Shown here: in pieces, positions 23,900 through 34,356 of the stretch
How the letters are laid out: each line of letters begins with the position of its first letter
Numbering within the stretch: the first letter of the stretch is position 1
Program-made: the position numbers and the translations under genes
Origin: Sphingobium indicum BiD32
GTDB lineage: Bacteria; Pseudomonadota; Alphaproteobacteria; Sphingomonadales; Sphingomonadaceae
Assembly: GCF_000382885.1 (NCBI RefSeq)
Contig: NZ_CAVK010000251.1
Location: forward strand, 1 to 55,083
DNA length: 55,083 nucleotides
Direction of reading: 5' to 3'
The notes under the pieces: model-generated
Databases searched by the model: none
Told to the model about the DNA's origin: nothing
Seen by the model: the letters and a program-made list of their open reading frames with translations, nothing else

Positions 23900-26565
23900 G
23901 ACAGTGGCTCGCCGGGAAAATCGCTGATGATGAGATGTTCGGGTATGCGTAATGTAAAGCAGGCACCGCGCGGTTCGCTGTTGGTCGACGCATCGACACC
24001 CAGGCCCATCGCTTCTGCAAAACCCTTGACGATGGCCAGGCCAAGCCCGGTGCCATGCTTGACCCGGTCCGATCCTTCAAGACGCGTGAAAGTATCAAAC
24101 ACCCTGGTTTCTGCACCGACCGGGATGCCTGGCCCCTCATCGATGACGGATAGCAGGATCGCGTCGGCGACCTGCTTGCCGCTTATGGTGACCGGTGTGT
24201 CCGGCTCACCATATCGACCCGCATTGTCGAGCAGGTTGATAAGGCAGTGGTGCAGCAGGACCGGATCGACACGCACCAGCGGAATGTCCGAAGGAATGTC
24301 GATCCTGACCTCATGGTTGACAAGCGACTGGCGGGTGTCCCCGATGGCACTGGCGACAGCGTCGAACAGATCGGTCGGCTCGATTCTCATCGGCAGGGCA
24401 CCGGCTTCCACCCTGGCCATGTCCAGCAGGTTGGCGACGAACCGGTTGAGGCGCTGCGCTTCACCCTCGATCGTGTCGAGCAGCGCCGATGGTTGCTGTT
24501 TTCTCAATTCCTGCGCCGCCGACATGATCGTCGTGAGCGGTGTGCGCAGGTCATGGCTGACGGAGGACAGCAGCGCGGACCGCAAACGGTCGCGTTCGTG
24601 AATTTGCCGCGCGCCCTGCATCTCTTCCTCCAGTGCCATGCGATCGAGCGCTATGGCCGCCTGGTCGAGAAGGCTCATGAGCAGGGGCGTCTGATCCGAT
24701 CGCAGCGGTTCGCGCGCATCGTCGCGCGCCAGTCCCAATACGCCCAGGACACCGCGCTGGGTGCGCAACGGATGGAACAGCCAGTCGGACGCAGTCAGTG
24801 TCGATGATCCGCGGCCCGCAGGCTGGGCATTGTTCATCGCCCATTGCGCGGCTGCCCGCTCCAGTTCCTGAAGCCGGTCGTCGGGCGGGTAGGCGGCGCG
24901 CAGCGCGGGACCGGAATCGGACGGCAGCAGCATGACCGTGCGAACGTCAAGCAGCCGCGCAATCTCCGCGCAGATCGCCTGTATCAGATCATCCTGGCTG
25001 GCAGCGGAGGTCAGTTGTCGGGAGAAACCGGCAAGCGCCGCATTCTGACGGGCACTGGACTGGGCAAGGTCGGCTTGCCCGCGCACCCGCGCAGCAAACT
25101 GGCTGGTGACGATTGCGACCCCCAGCAGCACGAGGATCGAGATGACATTTTCCGGGTTGTTGACGGTCAAAGTGCCGGTCGGCGGCAGGAAGAAGAAATT
25201 ATAGGCAAGGCTCGACACCAGGCCGGCAAACAGTCCGGCGCGCAGGCCGTAGGTTGCTGCGGCGAACATGACCGGCACCAGATACAGCAAGGCGATATTG
25301 CCAAGGTCGATGACTTCCAGCAGCAGGCGCCCAGCCGCTGTCATCGCGGCGATCGTCAGCGCCGACCAGAGATAGTCGGCCGGTTTGCCCCACGCCGCGC
25401 GGGTCGAATGTCCGCTACGCGGCGGTGCAAGATCGTCGTCGGATGGAAGGACGTGAACCGCGACAGACCCGATGTCGCGGACGAGCCGATCGACGACGGA
25501 GCCGTGGCGAAGCTCGAACCACCAGGATCGACTCGACTTGCCGATGACAATCTGGGTCGCGTGCGCATCCGCTGCGAAACTTCGCAGGCCCTCGACAACA
25601 TTCTCCGCCGGTATGCTGGCTGTCGCTGCGCCTAGTCGCGATGCCAGCGCCAGCGTATCGGCCAGCGCCTTGCGCTCCTCATCGGAAAAAGCCTGCGCGC
25701 GCCGGGTTTCTATATGGACGGCGGTCCAGGGTGCCTTGAGCGCATCGGCGAGGCGTTTGGCAGCGCGGACCAGACCCGGCGCGCTCGGTTGTTCACTAAC
25801 GGCGACCACGACACGTTCGCCCACCGCGAAGCTGCCTGCAAGGGCGTGGGCGCGGACATAGTCGAGCATCTGCGTATCGATCGCCTGTGCAGCACGGCGC
25901 AGCGCCAGTTCCCGCAGGGCGGTCAGGTTGGATTTGGAGAAAAAGTGGGAGAGCGCCCGCGTCGCCTCTGCCGGGATATAGACCTTGCCCTCCTTGAGCC
26001 GTTCGATCAGTTCGTCGGGCAATATATCGACAACTTCGATCTCCGCGGTTTCCAGTATGGAATCGGGCACGGTTTCGCGCACGCGCACATGGGTGAACGA
26101 TGCGACGACGTCGTTCAGGCTCTCTATGTGCTGAATATTGATCGTCGAATAGACGTCGATACCGGCGTCGAGCAGTTCCTCGACGTCCTGATAGCGTTTG
26201 GGATGACGGCTGCCCGGGGCATTGCTGTGCGCCAGTTCATCGACAAGCGCGAGTTGGGGTTGCCGTTCAAGAATCGCGTCCAGATCCATTTCACCAAGGC
26301 TGATTCCGGCATGATCGATCTGCCGCCTTGGTATCACTTCATGACCCGCGATCAGCGCTTCGGTCTCGCGTCGTCCGTGCGTCTCGACAACGCCGACGAC
26401 GACATCGACGCCGGACTTGAGCCGCCGCATCCCGTCGCTGAGCATCTCATAGGTCTTGCCCACACCAGGCGCCGCGCCGAGGAACAGCTTGAGGCGGCCT
26501 CGTCCTTCCTGCGCGGCTGCCCGCAGGAAGGACTCTGGCGAAGGGCGTTTGTCGGAGTCGTTCAC
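23896..26565 (-). CDS. kdpD: Osmosensitive potassium channel sensor kinase KdpD
   Basis: This 889-aa protein has the full KdpD layout. The N-terminal KdpD domain carries Walker A GAAPGVGKT (Lys37) and ALVDELAHSNAPGSRH. A Usp-like domain (about 240-370) follows, then four clustered membrane helices (about 390-490), a GAF-like segment (about 510-650), HisKA with phospho-His671 (SVSHDLRTP), and an HATPase with GRYG...DEGPGIP and GTGLGLAI. It senses low potassium and phosphorylates KdpE. The length matches E. coli KdpD (894 aa). It overlaps both kdpC and kdpE by 4 bp. Confidence 0.95.
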   Translation of the reverse strand: MNDSDKRPSPESFLRAAAQEGRGRLKLFLGAAPGVGKTYEMLSDGMRRLKSGVDVVVGVVETHGRRETEALIAGHEVIPRRQIDHAGISLGEMDLDAILERQPQLALVDELAHSNAPGSRHPKRYQDVEELLDAGIDVYSTINIQHIESLNDVVASFTHVRVRETVPDSILETAEIEVVDILPDELIERLKEGKVYIPAEATRALSHFFSKSNLTALRELALRRAAQAIDTQMLDYVRAHALAGSFAVGERVVVAVSEQPSAPGLVRAAKRLADALKAPWTAVHIETRRAQAFSDEERKALADTLALASRLGAATASIPAENVVEGLRSFAADAHATQIVIGKSSRSWWFELRHGSVVDRLVRDIGSVAVHVLPSDDDLAPPRSGHSTRAAWGKPADYLWSALTIAAMTAAGRLLLEVIDLGNIALLYLVPVMFAAATYGLRAGLFAGLVSSLAYNFFFLPPTGTLTVNNPENVISILVLLGVAIVTSQFAARVRGQADLAQSSARQNAALAGFSRQLTSAASQDDLIQAICAEIARLLDVRTVMLLPSDSGPALRAAYPPDDRLQELERAAAQWAMNNAQPAGRGSSTLTASDWLFHPLRTQRGVLGVLGLARDDAREPLRSDQTPLLMSLLDQAAIALDRMALEEEMQGARQIHERDRLRSALLSSVSHDLRTPLTTIMSAAQELRKQQPSALLDTIEGEAQRLNRFVANLLDMARVEAGALPMRIEPTDLFDAVASAIGDTRQSLVNHEVRIDIPSDIPLVRVDPVLLHHCLINLLDNAGRYGEPDTPVTISGKQVADAILLSVIDEGPGIPVGAETRVFDTFTRLEGSDRVKHGTGLGLAIVKGFAEAMGLGVDASTNSEPRGACFTLRIPEHLIISDFPGEPLS

Positions 26566-27152
26566 TGTGCTGTGTTAGCGCTGATCCGGTCCAGCCGTCG
26601 ATTAAGATCGAGAATGTTGACGCTGGGATCGCCCATGAAGCCAAGGAACGGCGTCCTGATCATGTCCTGCACCAGTGCGCGGACGCGCGGCGCGGGCAGG
26701 CCGCGAACGGCGGCGATACGAGCAACTTGATAAAAAGCCGCCTCAGGCGAGATATCAGGATCAAGTCCTGAGGCGGAGGCTGTCACCAGGTCGGACGGAA
26801 CAGGGAGACCGGGAGACATTTGCTGAAATTTGGCGACATCGGCTTTCGTGCGATCGACCAGCGCCTGGCTCGTCGGGCCGAAATTGGAGCCTGATGAGGC
26901 GAGGCCATCATAGCCATTGCCAGCGGCTGACGGGCGGGGGGAGAAATAGCGTGGATCGGCAAAGCCCTGGCCGATGCGCGACGAGCCGATGAGCTTGCCC
27001 TGTTCCTCGATCAGGCTGCCATTGGCCTGATGGGGGAACAGGACTTGCCCGATGCCCGTCATCGCAAGCGGATAGGCTATGCCGAGCAGAACCGCGAAGA
27101 GGATGGTCAGCACGATCGCTGGCCGGAGGGAGGTGAGGATATCCTTGCCCAT
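26562..27152 (-). CDS. kdpC: Potassium-transporting ATPase subunit KdpC
   Basis: This 196-aa protein has one N-terminal membrane helix (about 11-33, LRPAIVLTILFAVLLGIAYPLAMTG) and the KdpC periplasmic domain with GSSRIGQGFADPRYFSPRPSAAG and a C-terminal FLGFMGDPSVNILDLN. It stabilises the KdpFABC complex and raises ATP affinity. It follows kdpB by 26 bp and overlaps kdpD by 4 bp. Confidence 0.95.
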   Translation of the reverse strand: MGKDILTSLRPAIVLTILFAVLLGIAYPLAMTGIGQVLFPHQANGSLIEEQGKLIGSSRIGQGFADPRYFSPRPSAAGNGYDGLASSGSNFGPTSQALVDRTKADVAKFQQMSPGLPVPSDLVTASASGLDPDISPEAAFYQVARIAAVRGLPAPRVRALVQDMIRTPFLGFMGDPSVNILDLNRRLDRISANTAQ

Positions 27153-27178
27153 GATGCTTTCCTTCTGGCCCGATGATG

Positions 27179-29215
27179 TCAGGCAAGGCCAAGGCCGCTG
27201 ACGGCCAGGTCGATGAGTTTGATGCCGACGAACGGCGACAGGAGGCCGCCAAGCCCGTAGATGGCGAGGTTGCGGGCCAGCAGCGGTCCCGCACCGACGG
27301 GTCGGTAGGTCACACCTTTCAACGCCAGCGGCACGAGCAGCGGAATGATCAGCGCGTTGAAGATGATCGCCGACAGGATCGCGCTCTGCGGCGTCGCAAG
27401 CTTCATGACGTTGAGAATGCCCAGGCCCGGATAGAGCACCACGAACATGGCCGGAATGATCGCGAAATATTTGGCGACGTCATTGGCGACCGAGAAGGTG
27501 GTGAGCGCGCCACGGGTCATCAGAAGCTGCTTGCCAAGCCCGACTATCTCGATGAGCTTGGTCGGATCACTGTCCAGATCGACCATATTGCCCGCTTCCC
27601 GCGCTGCCTGGGTGCCGGTATTCATCGCAACGCCGACATCCGCCTGAGCGAGCGCCGGCGCGTCATTGGTGCCGTCGCCGCACATCGCGACCAGACGTCC
27701 GCCCTCCTGTTCCCTGCGGATCAGGGCCAGCTTGTCCTCCGGCGTTGCCTGGGCCAGGAAGTCATCGACGCCCGCCTCTGCGGCGATCGACGCGGCGGTC
27801 AGCGGATTGTCGCCGGTGATCATCACGGTGCGGATGCCCATGACGCGCAGTTCGCCAAACCGTTCGCGGATGCCCGCCTTGACGATGTCCTTCAGAAATA
27901 TCGCACCCAGCAGCTTGCCGTCCCTGGCAACCGCCAGCGGCGTGCCGCCTGCGCGCGCAATCTCGTCGGTGATACGGCGCAATTCCTGCGTCGCGGGTTC
28001 CTTGTCCAGGCCGGGATTGGCGCGAAGGATCGAATCGACCGCCCCCTTCTGGATCACGCTGCCGCCGATCTTCACGCCGGATATCCGCGTCTGTGCCGTA
28101 AACGGGATCACCTCCGCGCCGTCGGGCAAGAATTGAGCCGATTGGCCGAACTTGTCACGGGCGAGCAGGGCGATCGAACGGCCCTCCGGCGTCTCGTCGG
28201 CCAGGCTTGCAAGCAGGGCCGCCTCCGCGAGCGCGGCCTGGGTTGCCCCGCCGACCGGGCGGAACTCGGTCGCCTGCCGATCGCCGACCGTGATGGTGCC
28301 GGTCTTGTCGAGCAGCAGCACATCAATGTCGCCTGCGGCCTCGACGGCACGACCGGACTTGGCGAGGACGTTGAAGCGCACGAGCCGGTCCATGCCGGCG
28401 ATGCCGATCGCAGATAGCAGCGCGGCGATCGTCGTCGGGATGAGGGTGATCAGCAACGCGGCCAGGATCGCGACGGGAATCGACCCGCCAGCATAGCTTG
28501 CAAAGCCGGGGATGGTGCCCACAGCGATCAGGAAGATGATGGTCAGGCCCACCAGCAATATGGTGAGGGCAATTTCGTTGGGCGTTTTCTGTCGCTCGGC
28601 CCCTTCGACCAGGGCGATCATTCGATCGAGGAAGCCCTGGCCGGGGTTCACGGTGACACGGACGCGAATCTCGTCCGAAATGACGCGCGTGCCCGCCGTG
28701 ACCGCCGACCGGTCGCCACCGGCTTCGCGGATGACCGGCGCGCTTTCGCCGGTAATGGCCGCTTCGTTGACTGACGCGACGCCTGACACGACCTCGCCAT
28801 CGGCCGGGATCAGGTCACCCCTCTCTACGAGCACGATATCGCCCATACGGAGCGCGCTGGCCGGCACATTTTCGCTCTCGCGTCCGTCGCCTTTCAGGCG
28901 CTTGGCGGTCAGGTCCGCTTTGGTCGCGCGCAGCGAAACAGCCTGCGCCTTGCCACGTCCCTCTGCGATGGCTTCGGCAAAGGTGCCGAACAACACCGTC
29001 AGCCACAGCCAGATCACCAGTTGCAGCTTGAAGCCGACCGTCAGGCCATCCTGCCCGACAAGCAGCAGCACGGTCAGAAGAACAGCCACGGCCGCAGTCG
29101 TGAACATCACCGGATTGCGGATCAGTTTTCTGGGGTTGAGCTTGCGGAATGCATCGCCGATCGCGGGAATGATCAGGTCTGCGGTGAAGAGCGATTTGGA
29201 CGCTGTGCGTGCCAT
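27179..29215 (-). CDS. kdpB: Potassium-transporting P-type ATPase subunit KdpB
   Basis: This 678-aa P-type ATPase has phosphorylation motif DKTGTIT with Asp303, the actuator TGESAPV, the hinge [10 protein letters not shown] and [19 protein letters not shown], and about seven membrane helices. It hydrolyses ATP to drive K+ passed on from KdpA. All catalytic motifs are intact and the length is usual. GGAG lies upstream of the ATG. It lies 13 bp downstream of kdpA. Confidence 0.96.
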   Translation of the reverse strand: MARTASKSLFTADLIIPAIGDAFRKLNPRKLIRNPVMFTTAAVAVLLTVLLLVGQDGLTVGFKLQLVIWLWLTVLFGTFAEAIAEGRGKAQAVSLRATKADLTAKRLKGDGRESENVPASALRMGDIVLVERGDLIPADGEVVSGVASVNEAAITGESAPVIREAGGDRSAVTAGTRVISDEIRVRVTVNPGQGFLDRMIALVEGAERQKTPNEIALTILLVGLTIIFLIAVGTIPGFASYAGGSIPVAILAALLITLIPTTIAALLSAIGIAGMDRLVRFNVLAKSGRAVEAAGDIDVLLLDKTGTITVGDRQATEFRPVGGATQAALAEAALLASLADETPEGRSIALLARDKFGQSAQFLPDGAEVIPFTAQTRISGVKIGGSVIQKGAVDSILRANPGLDKEPATQELRRITDEIARAGGTPLAVARDGKLLGAIFLKDIVKAGIRERFGELRVMGIRTVMITGDNPLTAASIAAEAGVDDFLAQATPEDKLALIRREQEGGRLVAMCGDGTNDAPALAQADVGVAMNTGTQAAREAGNMVDLDSDPTKLIEIVGLGKQLLMTRGALTTFSVANDVAKYFAIIPAMFVVLYPGLGILNVMKLATPQSAILSAIIFNALIIPLLVPLALKGVTYRPVGAGPLLARNLAIYGLGGLLSPFVGIKLIDLAVSGLGLA

Positions 29216-29228
29216 TCTTATGCTCCGA

Positions 29229-30932
29229 TCAGAAAAGCTGGCCGCGGATCATCGCAAGATGATCGGCAATGGGACCAAGCGCGAGGCTGGGCAGGAAGGT
29301 TAGGCCGCCCACGATCAGCACGATGCCGATCAGGAGGCCGGTCCAGAGCGGTCCGGTGGTCGGGAAGCTGCCCGCCGTAGCCGGAGTATATTTTTTCGCG
29401 GCAAGGCTGCCTGCGATCGCCAGCATCGGAATGATCACGAAGAAGCGCCCAAGCCACATCGCGATGCCGAGCAGCCCATTATAGAAAGGCGTGTTGGCGG
29501 TAAGGCCCGCAAAGGCCGACCCGTTATTCCCGACCGCGCTGGTAAAGGCGTAGAGTATCTCCGAGAAGCCGTGCGGCCCCTTGTTGAGCGGCCCGGCGAG
29601 TCCGGCATCCATGACCGAGGCGATGGCGGTGAAGCCAAGAATGATGAGCGGCAGAACGGCAATGGCCAGCACCGCCAGCTTCACTTCCCGGCTCTCAATC
29701 TTCTTGCCGACATATTCGGGCGTCCGGCCAACCATCAGGCCAGCGACGAACACGGCCAGGATGGCGAACAGCAGGAAGCCGTAGATCCCGGCACCAACGC
29801 CACCGACGACGACTTCGCCCAGCTGGATGTTGAACAGCGGAATCATGCCGCCGAGCGCTGTGAAACTGTCATGCATCGCATTGACCGCGCCGCAACTTGC
29901 CGCCGTGGTAACGACGGAGAAAAGTGCCGAAGCGGCGATGCCGAAACGGACCTCCTTGCCCTCCATATTGCCGCCGGAAACACCCAGACCGTGCAGGATC
30001 GGATTGCCGACCGCTTCCTGCGCATAGACGACCGTTACGCCGATCAGGAAAATGGTCAGCATCGCGGCAAGGATCGCCCATCCCTGGCGCGTGTTGCCGA
30101 CCGCCTTGCCGAACGCCCAGGTAAGGCCGAAGCCGATCAGGAAGATCGACACCATCTGCACGAAATTGGTGAGCGCGGTCGGGTTCTCGAACGGATGGGC
30201 CGAATTCGCATTGAAGAAGCCGCCACCATTGGTGCCGAGCATCTTGATCGCTTCCTGGCTGGCGACCGGGCCAAGCGCGAGTGTCTGCTTCACGCCTTCC
30301 ATGGTCGTCACGTCGACCGAAGCGGCCAATGTCTGTGGCACACCGCTGGCAATCAGGAACAGCGCATAGACGATGCAGATTGGCAGCAGCAGATACAGTA
30401 TCACCCGCGTCATATCGGCCCAGAAATTGCCAATGCCCGTTGCACCGCGCCGCGCGAATCCGCGAAAAAGGGCGAAGGCGAGCGCGATGCCGGTCGCGGA
30501 CGACAGGAAATTATGGATGGCAAGGCCAAGCATCTGGCTGAGGTTCGACATGGTCGATTCGCCGCCATAGCTTTGCCAGTTGGTGTTGGTGGTGAAGCTG
30601 ACCGCGGTATTGAACGACAGATGCTCGCTCAGCCCTGCATATCCCAGCGGATTGAGCGGAAGCCCCGCCTGCAACCGTAGAATCGCATAGGTCAGCAGCA
30701 ACAGCGTGACATTGAAGATCAGCATGTGGACGGCGTAGCGCCGCCAGCTCTGATCCTCGTTCGGATCGATGGCCGACAATCTGTAAAACCCGTGCTCGAC
30801 CGGGCCGAGTATGGCATGAAGTGGTGTGGGTCGTCCCTCATATAGAGCGAACAGCCAAAGGCCGACCGGCTTGGTCAGCGCCAGCAAAATGCCCACAAAG
30901 GCCGCGATCAGCAGCCATCCCTGGAATGTCAT
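29229..30932 (-). CDS. kdpA: Potassium-transporting ATPase potassium-binding subunit KdpA
   Basis: This 567-aa membrane protein has ten predicted helices and four selectivity-filter-type loops, including the hallmark [31 protein letters not shown], the [15 protein letters not shown] region and [13 protein letters not shown]. It is the channel-like subunit that selects K+. AAGGGAAGC serves as the ribosome-binding site. It lies 15 bp after kdpF. Confidence 0.96.
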   Translation of the reverse strand: MTFQGWLLIAAFVGILLALTKPVGLWLFALYEGRPTPLHAILGPVEHGFYRLSAIDPNEDQSWRRYAVHMLIFNVTLLLLTYAILRLQAGLPLNPLGYAGLSEHLSFNTAVSFTTNTNWQSYGGESTMSNLSQMLGLAIHNFLSSATGIALAFALFRGFARRGATGIGNFWADMTRVILYLLLPICIVYALFLIASGVPQTLAASVDVTTMEGVKQTLALGPVASQEAIKMLGTNGGGFFNANSAHPFENPTALTNFVQMVSIFLIGFGLTWAFGKAVGNTRQGWAILAAMLTIFLIGVTVVYAQEAVGNPILHGLGVSGGNMEGKEVRFGIAASALFSVVTTAASCGAVNAMHDSFTALGGMIPLFNIQLGEVVVGGVGAGIYGFLLFAILAVFVAGLMVGRTPEYVGKKIESREVKLAVLAIAVLPLIILGFTAIASVMDAGLAGPLNKGPHGFSEILYAFTSAVGNNGSAFAGLTANTPFYNGLLGIAMWLGRFFVIIPMLAIAGSLAAKKYTPATAGSFPTTGPLWTGLLIGIVLIVGGLTFLPSLALGPIADHLAMIRGQLF

Positions 30933-30947
30933 GAGAGCTTCCCTTGT

Positions 30948-31037
30948 TTAGAAGCGTTCGGGCCGCACGAGTACGGCGACCAGATAAAGAAGGAGGCCAA
31001 GGGCGGTGATCGCCGCAAGCCAGAGATCAAGGGTCAT
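30948..31037 (-). CDS. kdpF: Potassium-transporting ATPase small subunit KdpF
   Basis: This 29-aa one-helix peptide, MTLDLWLAAI at the start and LVAVLVRPERF at the end, matches KdpF, which ends in the conserved xRPERF. It sits at the KdpA/KdpB interface and stabilises the complex. GGGAGG with 7-nt spacing precedes the ATG at 31037. The frame is open further upstream, but the RBS and family length set this start. Confidence 0.9.
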   Translation of the reverse strand: MTLDLWLAAITALGLLLYLVAVLVRPERF

Positions 31038-31050
31038 TGTCCGGCCTCCC

Positions 31051-31134
31051 TCACGGATTGTCGCACAGGGCGACATAGCCAAGGCTAGCGCCGAGCAGAC
31101 CGAGGATGAGGCCGATCCAGAGGATGTCCTGCAT
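31051..31134 (-). CDS. 27-aa membrane peptide gene at the head of the kdp operon
   Basis: ATG at 31134 to TGA at 31051 encodes 27 residues starting MQDILWIGLILGLLG and ending LGYVALCDNP: one hydrophobic helix with a C-terminal Cys-Asp. GGAGA 8 nt upstream acts as RBS. Short single-helix peptides ending in a Leu-Cys-Asp/Glu pattern occur just before kdpF in other proteobacteria as far as I recall, so this may be a further small subunit or regulator. It lies 13 bp upstream of kdpF. No named family is assigned. Confidence 0.6.
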   Translation of the reverse strand: MQDILWIGLILGLLGASLGYVALCDNP

Positions 31135-31394
31135 GGGTTTTCTCCCACAGTGCTCGCACGAAGGAAGCCGTATGAGTCATCTGCAGTCGGCTAGATATTG
31201 CAGGGCGTCGTTGGAATTCGAGACGGAGGATATCCCAAGCGCATAGTATTTGCGTATGGAGGGGGGCAGTTCTACGACTATGTCTGGATATGACGCATTC
31301 TGTGATCGCCACTGATGGTCCTAGATGGCCGACTTTGCAGTGCCGATAATGGTGCGGGAAACCGCTTTTCCCCAACGCCATCTAGGGTCGGGAC
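31135..31394. promoter_or_regulatory. kdp operon upstream region with 10-bp inverted repeat
   Basis: This non-coding region must contain the kdp promoter on the minus strand. No recognisable KdpE site or clean -35/-10 pair was found. CCTAGATGGC (31320-31329) and GCCATCTAGG (31377-31386) form a perfect 10-bp inverted repeat around 47 bp; the right arm lies at the edge of the transposase remnant, so it may be an insertion scar rather than an operator. Confidence 0.4.
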
Positions 31395-31493
31395 TCACTG
31401 GTTGATCCAGAATATGACGGTTGCGGCGGTGTAGATTGCGGACATGAAGGTGTGGGCGCTCGTTTTGACGATCTCATTGTCGTCGATCGAATT
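31395..31493 (-). pseudogene. 3' remnant of an IS5-like transposase
   Basis: The minus strand encodes about 33 codons ending KTSAHTFMSAIYTAATVIFWINQ-stop (read in two pieces). This resembles the C-terminal tail of IS5-family transposases, where a His/Phe-Ser-Ala-Ile segment is followed by AATVIFW. The stop codon runs directly into GTCCCGACCC, which looks like the terminal inverted repeat of the lost element. Nothing of the catalytic DDE core remains. It marks an old insertion between kdp and the capsule locus. Confidence 0.5.
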
Positions 31494-31547
31494 AACATGC
31501 TCTTTCCTGGTGGAAAGATCGGCGTTTTACCGCCAAGAATAGAGAGT

Positions 31548-32384
31548 ATGGATAATTCTGCCACCATGCCCGCATCTTCCGGTGAAACACTGTCGTCCAT
31601 TGCCAGCGGCGCGAGTGCGGAATTGTTCGATCTGGGGGGCAATCAGGTGTTAAAGCTGTTTCGCGACAGCGTGTCGGACGAGATGATCGTCCGCGAGATA
31701 GAAGCCTCCATCCACGCGGTGGGCAGTAATGTTCCGACTGTCGCTGCGATTGCGCGGCAAGATCGGAACGGACGGCGGGGCATCGTCTATCCCCGGCTCG
31801 ACGGGGGGACGGTGATGGACTGGGTTCGCCGTAACCCGATGCGTGCAGGATGGGCGCTCGATCAGATGGGCAGCATCCATAGCGCCATCCATCGGGCGGA
31901 GGGCGGGACGCTGCGATCTGTGAAACAGGTGCTGACGACCGACATCGCTCATGGGCCGGCACCCCTCCTGGTGCAACGGGCAGCAATTGCTTATCTCGAT
32001 ATGCTGCCGGACGGTAAAATGTTGACCCATGGCGATTTTCATCTGGGCAATGTCATGATGACGCCCCAGGGAATGATCGTGATCGACTGGTCGAAGGCGG
32101 CGGCTGGGCATCCGGCGGCCGATGCTGTGCGATCCGAAATGCTGATGCGCTTTGGTATCGGGCCCAGCGACTGGGTGACGAACCTGTGGCGCGACTGGGC
32201 GGCGGGGCGATTGCGCAGAGCCTGGCTAGCGGCATTGCCGGGCGTCACGGCCCGTGAACTCGACCAGTGGCGGCCAGTAGTGGCACTGGCCTGGCTGCGC
32301 GCGCGAGACGCAGAACGCACGCCGGCATTCATGTGCTATCTGAACAAGGCGCTGAACCGGGCAGGGTTGCCGACCCTGCGCTGA
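31548..32384 (+). CDS. APH-family phosphotransferase
   Basis: This protein of about 278 aa has the kinase-like APH fold. The Brenner-type motif HGDFHLGN (161-168) carries the catalytic Asp, and IVIDWSKAAAGHPAADAV supplies the metal-binding Asp. An N-terminal ELFDLGGNQVLKLFRD segment carries the ATP-site Lys. It phosphorylates a small molecule; sugar or aminoglycoside cannot be told. The ATG at 31548 was preferred because the upstream open frame (from 31452) is antisense to the transposase remnant. It sits alone on the plus strand at the border of the capsule locus. Confidence 0.75.
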   Translation: MDNSATMPASSGETLSSIASGASAELFDLGGNQVLKLFRDSVSDEMIVREIEASIHAVGSNVPTVAAIARQDRNGRRGIVYPRLDGGTVMDWVRRNPMRAGWALDQMGSIHSAIHRAEGGTLRSVKQVLTTDIAHGPAPLLVQRAAIAYLDMLPDGKMLTHGDFHLGNVMMTPQGMIVIDWSKAAAGHPAADAVRSEMLMRFGIGPSDWVTNLWRDWAAGRLRRAWLAALPGVTARELDQWRPVVALAWLRARDAERTPAFMCYLNKALNRAGLPTLR

Positions 32385-32389
32385 CGCGA

Positions 32390-32528
32390 TTAGGCCGGCT
32401 TTTCCAGCACCGCCAAGCTTTGCCAGAAAGGGGGGGGCTGGGTGTCGTCCGTTCCGTTGGTGAAACGCGGCGCGGCGAATCCTGTATCGCGGGCTAAGCG
32501 GTCTATCCAGCCACGACCTTGATTGTTG
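32390..32528 (-). pseudogene. 3' gene fragment of unknown family
   Basis: The minus strand shows about 46 codons with typical high-GC codon use, ending GTDDTQPPPFWQSLAVLEKPA-stop (partial quote). It includes RGWIDRLARDTGFAAPRF, which reads like a genuine protein C-terminus. No start codon with an RBS precedes it: it begins right at the ugd stop codon on the same strand. It looks like the tail of a gene whose front was lost when ugd or the scar arose. I do not recognise the family with confidence; a methyltransferase-like end is possible. Confidence 0.45.
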
Positions 32529-33695
32529 TCAATCCGAACCGAACAGATCGCGCGTAAAGATCTTGTCCTGCACATCCTCGATATCCAACGTCATCCGGTT
32601 GGCGATGATGATGTCGCATTCCTGCTTGAAGGCGGCGAGATCGCGTATCACCCGCGATCCGAAAAATTGCGACTCCTGCATCGCGGGTTCGTAGATTACC
32701 ACTTCGATGCCCTTGGCCTTGATCCGCTTCATGATGCCCTGGATCGAGGATTGCCGAAAATTGTCGGACCCAGCCTTCATAACCAAACGGAATACGCCGA
32801 CTTTTCGCGGTGCCTTGGCGATAATCTGGTCGGCCAGGAAATCCTTGCGGGTATGATTGGCGTCGACGATCGCGCGGATCAGATTTTGCGGGACTTCAGA
32901 ATAATTGGCCAGCAGTTGCTTGGTGTCCTTGGGCAGGCAATAGCCACCATAGCCGAAGCTGGGGTTGTTATAGTGCGAGCCGATGCGCGGATCGAGGCCG
33001 ACACCCGTGATGATCTGGCGCGAGTCCATATCATGCGCGATGGCATAACTGTCCAGTTCGTTGAAGAAAGCAACCCGCATGGCGAGATAGGTGTTGGCGA
33101 ACAGCTTGATCGCCTCGGCTTCATTCGGGTCGGTAAAGAGGATCTCCACGTCCTTCTTGATCGCGCCCTGCAGCAGTAGGTCGGCAAAGATGCGCGCGCG
33201 TTCCGCCCGTTCGCCCACGATGATGCGGGAAGGGTTGAGATTATCCTGTAGCGCCTTGCCTTCGCGCAGGAATTCCGGGCTAAAAATGACCTTATCGGTT
33301 GCCAGGCGCAGGCGGACATCCTCTACGAAACCCACAGGGATGGTCGATTTGATGACGATCGTTGCGTCGGGGTTGATCGCCTTCGCGGTTTGGATCACGG
33401 CTTCGACCGAGGACGTGTCGAACTTGTTGTTGCCGACGTCGTAATTGGTTGGTGTGGCGACGATCACATAGTCGGCGCCGGTCAGCGCCTGTCGCGGATC
33501 AAGCGTGGCGAAAAGGTTGAGCGGCCGGGTCGCAAGAAACTCTTCCAGTTCAGCATCAACAATCGGCGATTGGCGCGCGTTGAGCATCTCGACGCGTTCC
33601 GGCGTGATATCGACAGCCACTACTTCATTATGCTGTGCAAGCAGAACAGCATTGGACAGCCCGACATAGCCGAGTCCGAAAACTGCGATCTTCAT
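32529..33695 (-). CDS. ugd: UDP-glucose 6-dehydrogenase
   Basis: This 388-aa short-type UGD has the NAD site [13 protein letters not shown] (residues 4-16), [35 protein letters not shown] and the catalytic Cys in [14 protein letters not shown]. It oxidises UDP-glucose to UDP-glucuronate, an acidic precursor for capsule. The ATG at 33695 matches the conserved [12 protein letters not shown] start; earlier in-frame codons (from 33773) have no family similarity. It is transcribed away from manC, with a 661-bp non-coding region between. Confidence 0.94.
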   Translation of the reverse strand: MKIAVFGLGYVGLSNAVLLAQHNEVVAVDITPERVEMLNARQSPIVDAELEEFLATRPLNLFATLDPRQALTGADYVIVATPTNYDVGNNKFDTSSVEAVIQTAKAINPDATIVIKSTIPVGFVEDVRLRLATDKVIFSPEFLREGKALQDNLNPSRIIVGERAERARIFADLLLQGAIKKDVEILFTDPNEAEAIKLFANTYLAMRVAFFNELDSYAIAHDMDSRQIITGVGLDPRIGSHYNNPSFGYGGYCLPKDTKQLLANYSEVPQNLIRAIVDANHTRKDFLADQIIAKAPRKVGVFRLVMKAGSDNFRQSSIQGIMKRIKAKGIEVVIYEPAMQESQFFGSRVIRDLAAFKQECDIIIANRMTLDIEDVQDKIFTRDLFGSD

Positions 33696-34356
33696 TCTTC
33701 GTTCTTCCCCCGCATCACGCGAAAGTGGTGGCGAACATTCCGCCATTGGGGTGCGAACCCCATTTCCACGCAACCTTGAGCATCAGTCATTCGAGTGCGC
33801 GCACCCCTGCGACTGACGCGATCAACTTACAGCCTGTCGTTCGGCGAAGCACAAGCGCAATTTCTCCTCCCTTCGATTTTATCTGTGACCAAGGACATTA
33901 TGACATGTTTGCGGCCTTTCGGTCCGATCTTGATGCTTTCATCAATCAGCCTGCCTTCGATCAACTTGCCACCGATCGTCGCGTCGGCAGGAACCGCGCC
34001 TGCATGCACATTTCCTGAAATTATTCGGGGCCAATATCCGCAATGCTCACACGCGGCGTGCCTATGCTGGGCGGCGGGGCAGGACCGGGTGGTGGAGCGG
34101 CGGAATGCCACATCGCTAATCCACAGCGGCGCGAGTGGAATGGAACATCCACTTTGCAACGCACGCGACCTGCCCATCTGAACGGCCAATTTGACCAATC
34201 GTTAAGGTTCGATAACGATCTATCGCGTAGTCCTAGCGGTGCCAAAATGCATTTTTTAGACTTGGCAAGCTTACACTTTGCGCCCATGAAACCCCGCATC
34301 GTTCATGGGATAATGCCCGAAGACGGCGGAATATCATTACTTATTTCAGGCGGGAC
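33696..34356. other. 661-bp region without a convincing gene
   Basis: Short open frames occur on both strands, but none has an RBS, a recognisable domain or consistent codon use. The least unlikely is a minus-strand frame at about 33827-34010 (GGKLIEGRLIDESIKIG), possibly the tail of a decayed exported protein. The segment 34190-34280 is AT-rich and probably holds the manC promoter. It should also contain the ugd promoter on the other strand. Confidence 0.5.

Noticed and set aside
31135..31319. KdpE operator upstream of the kdp operon
   Set aside because: No convincing match to known KdpE sites could be read by eye on either strand.
33827..34198. 124-codon minus-strand open frame between ugd and manC
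   Set aside because: No RBS or family pattern, and composition is uneven. It may hold a decayed gene end but was not strong enough to call.
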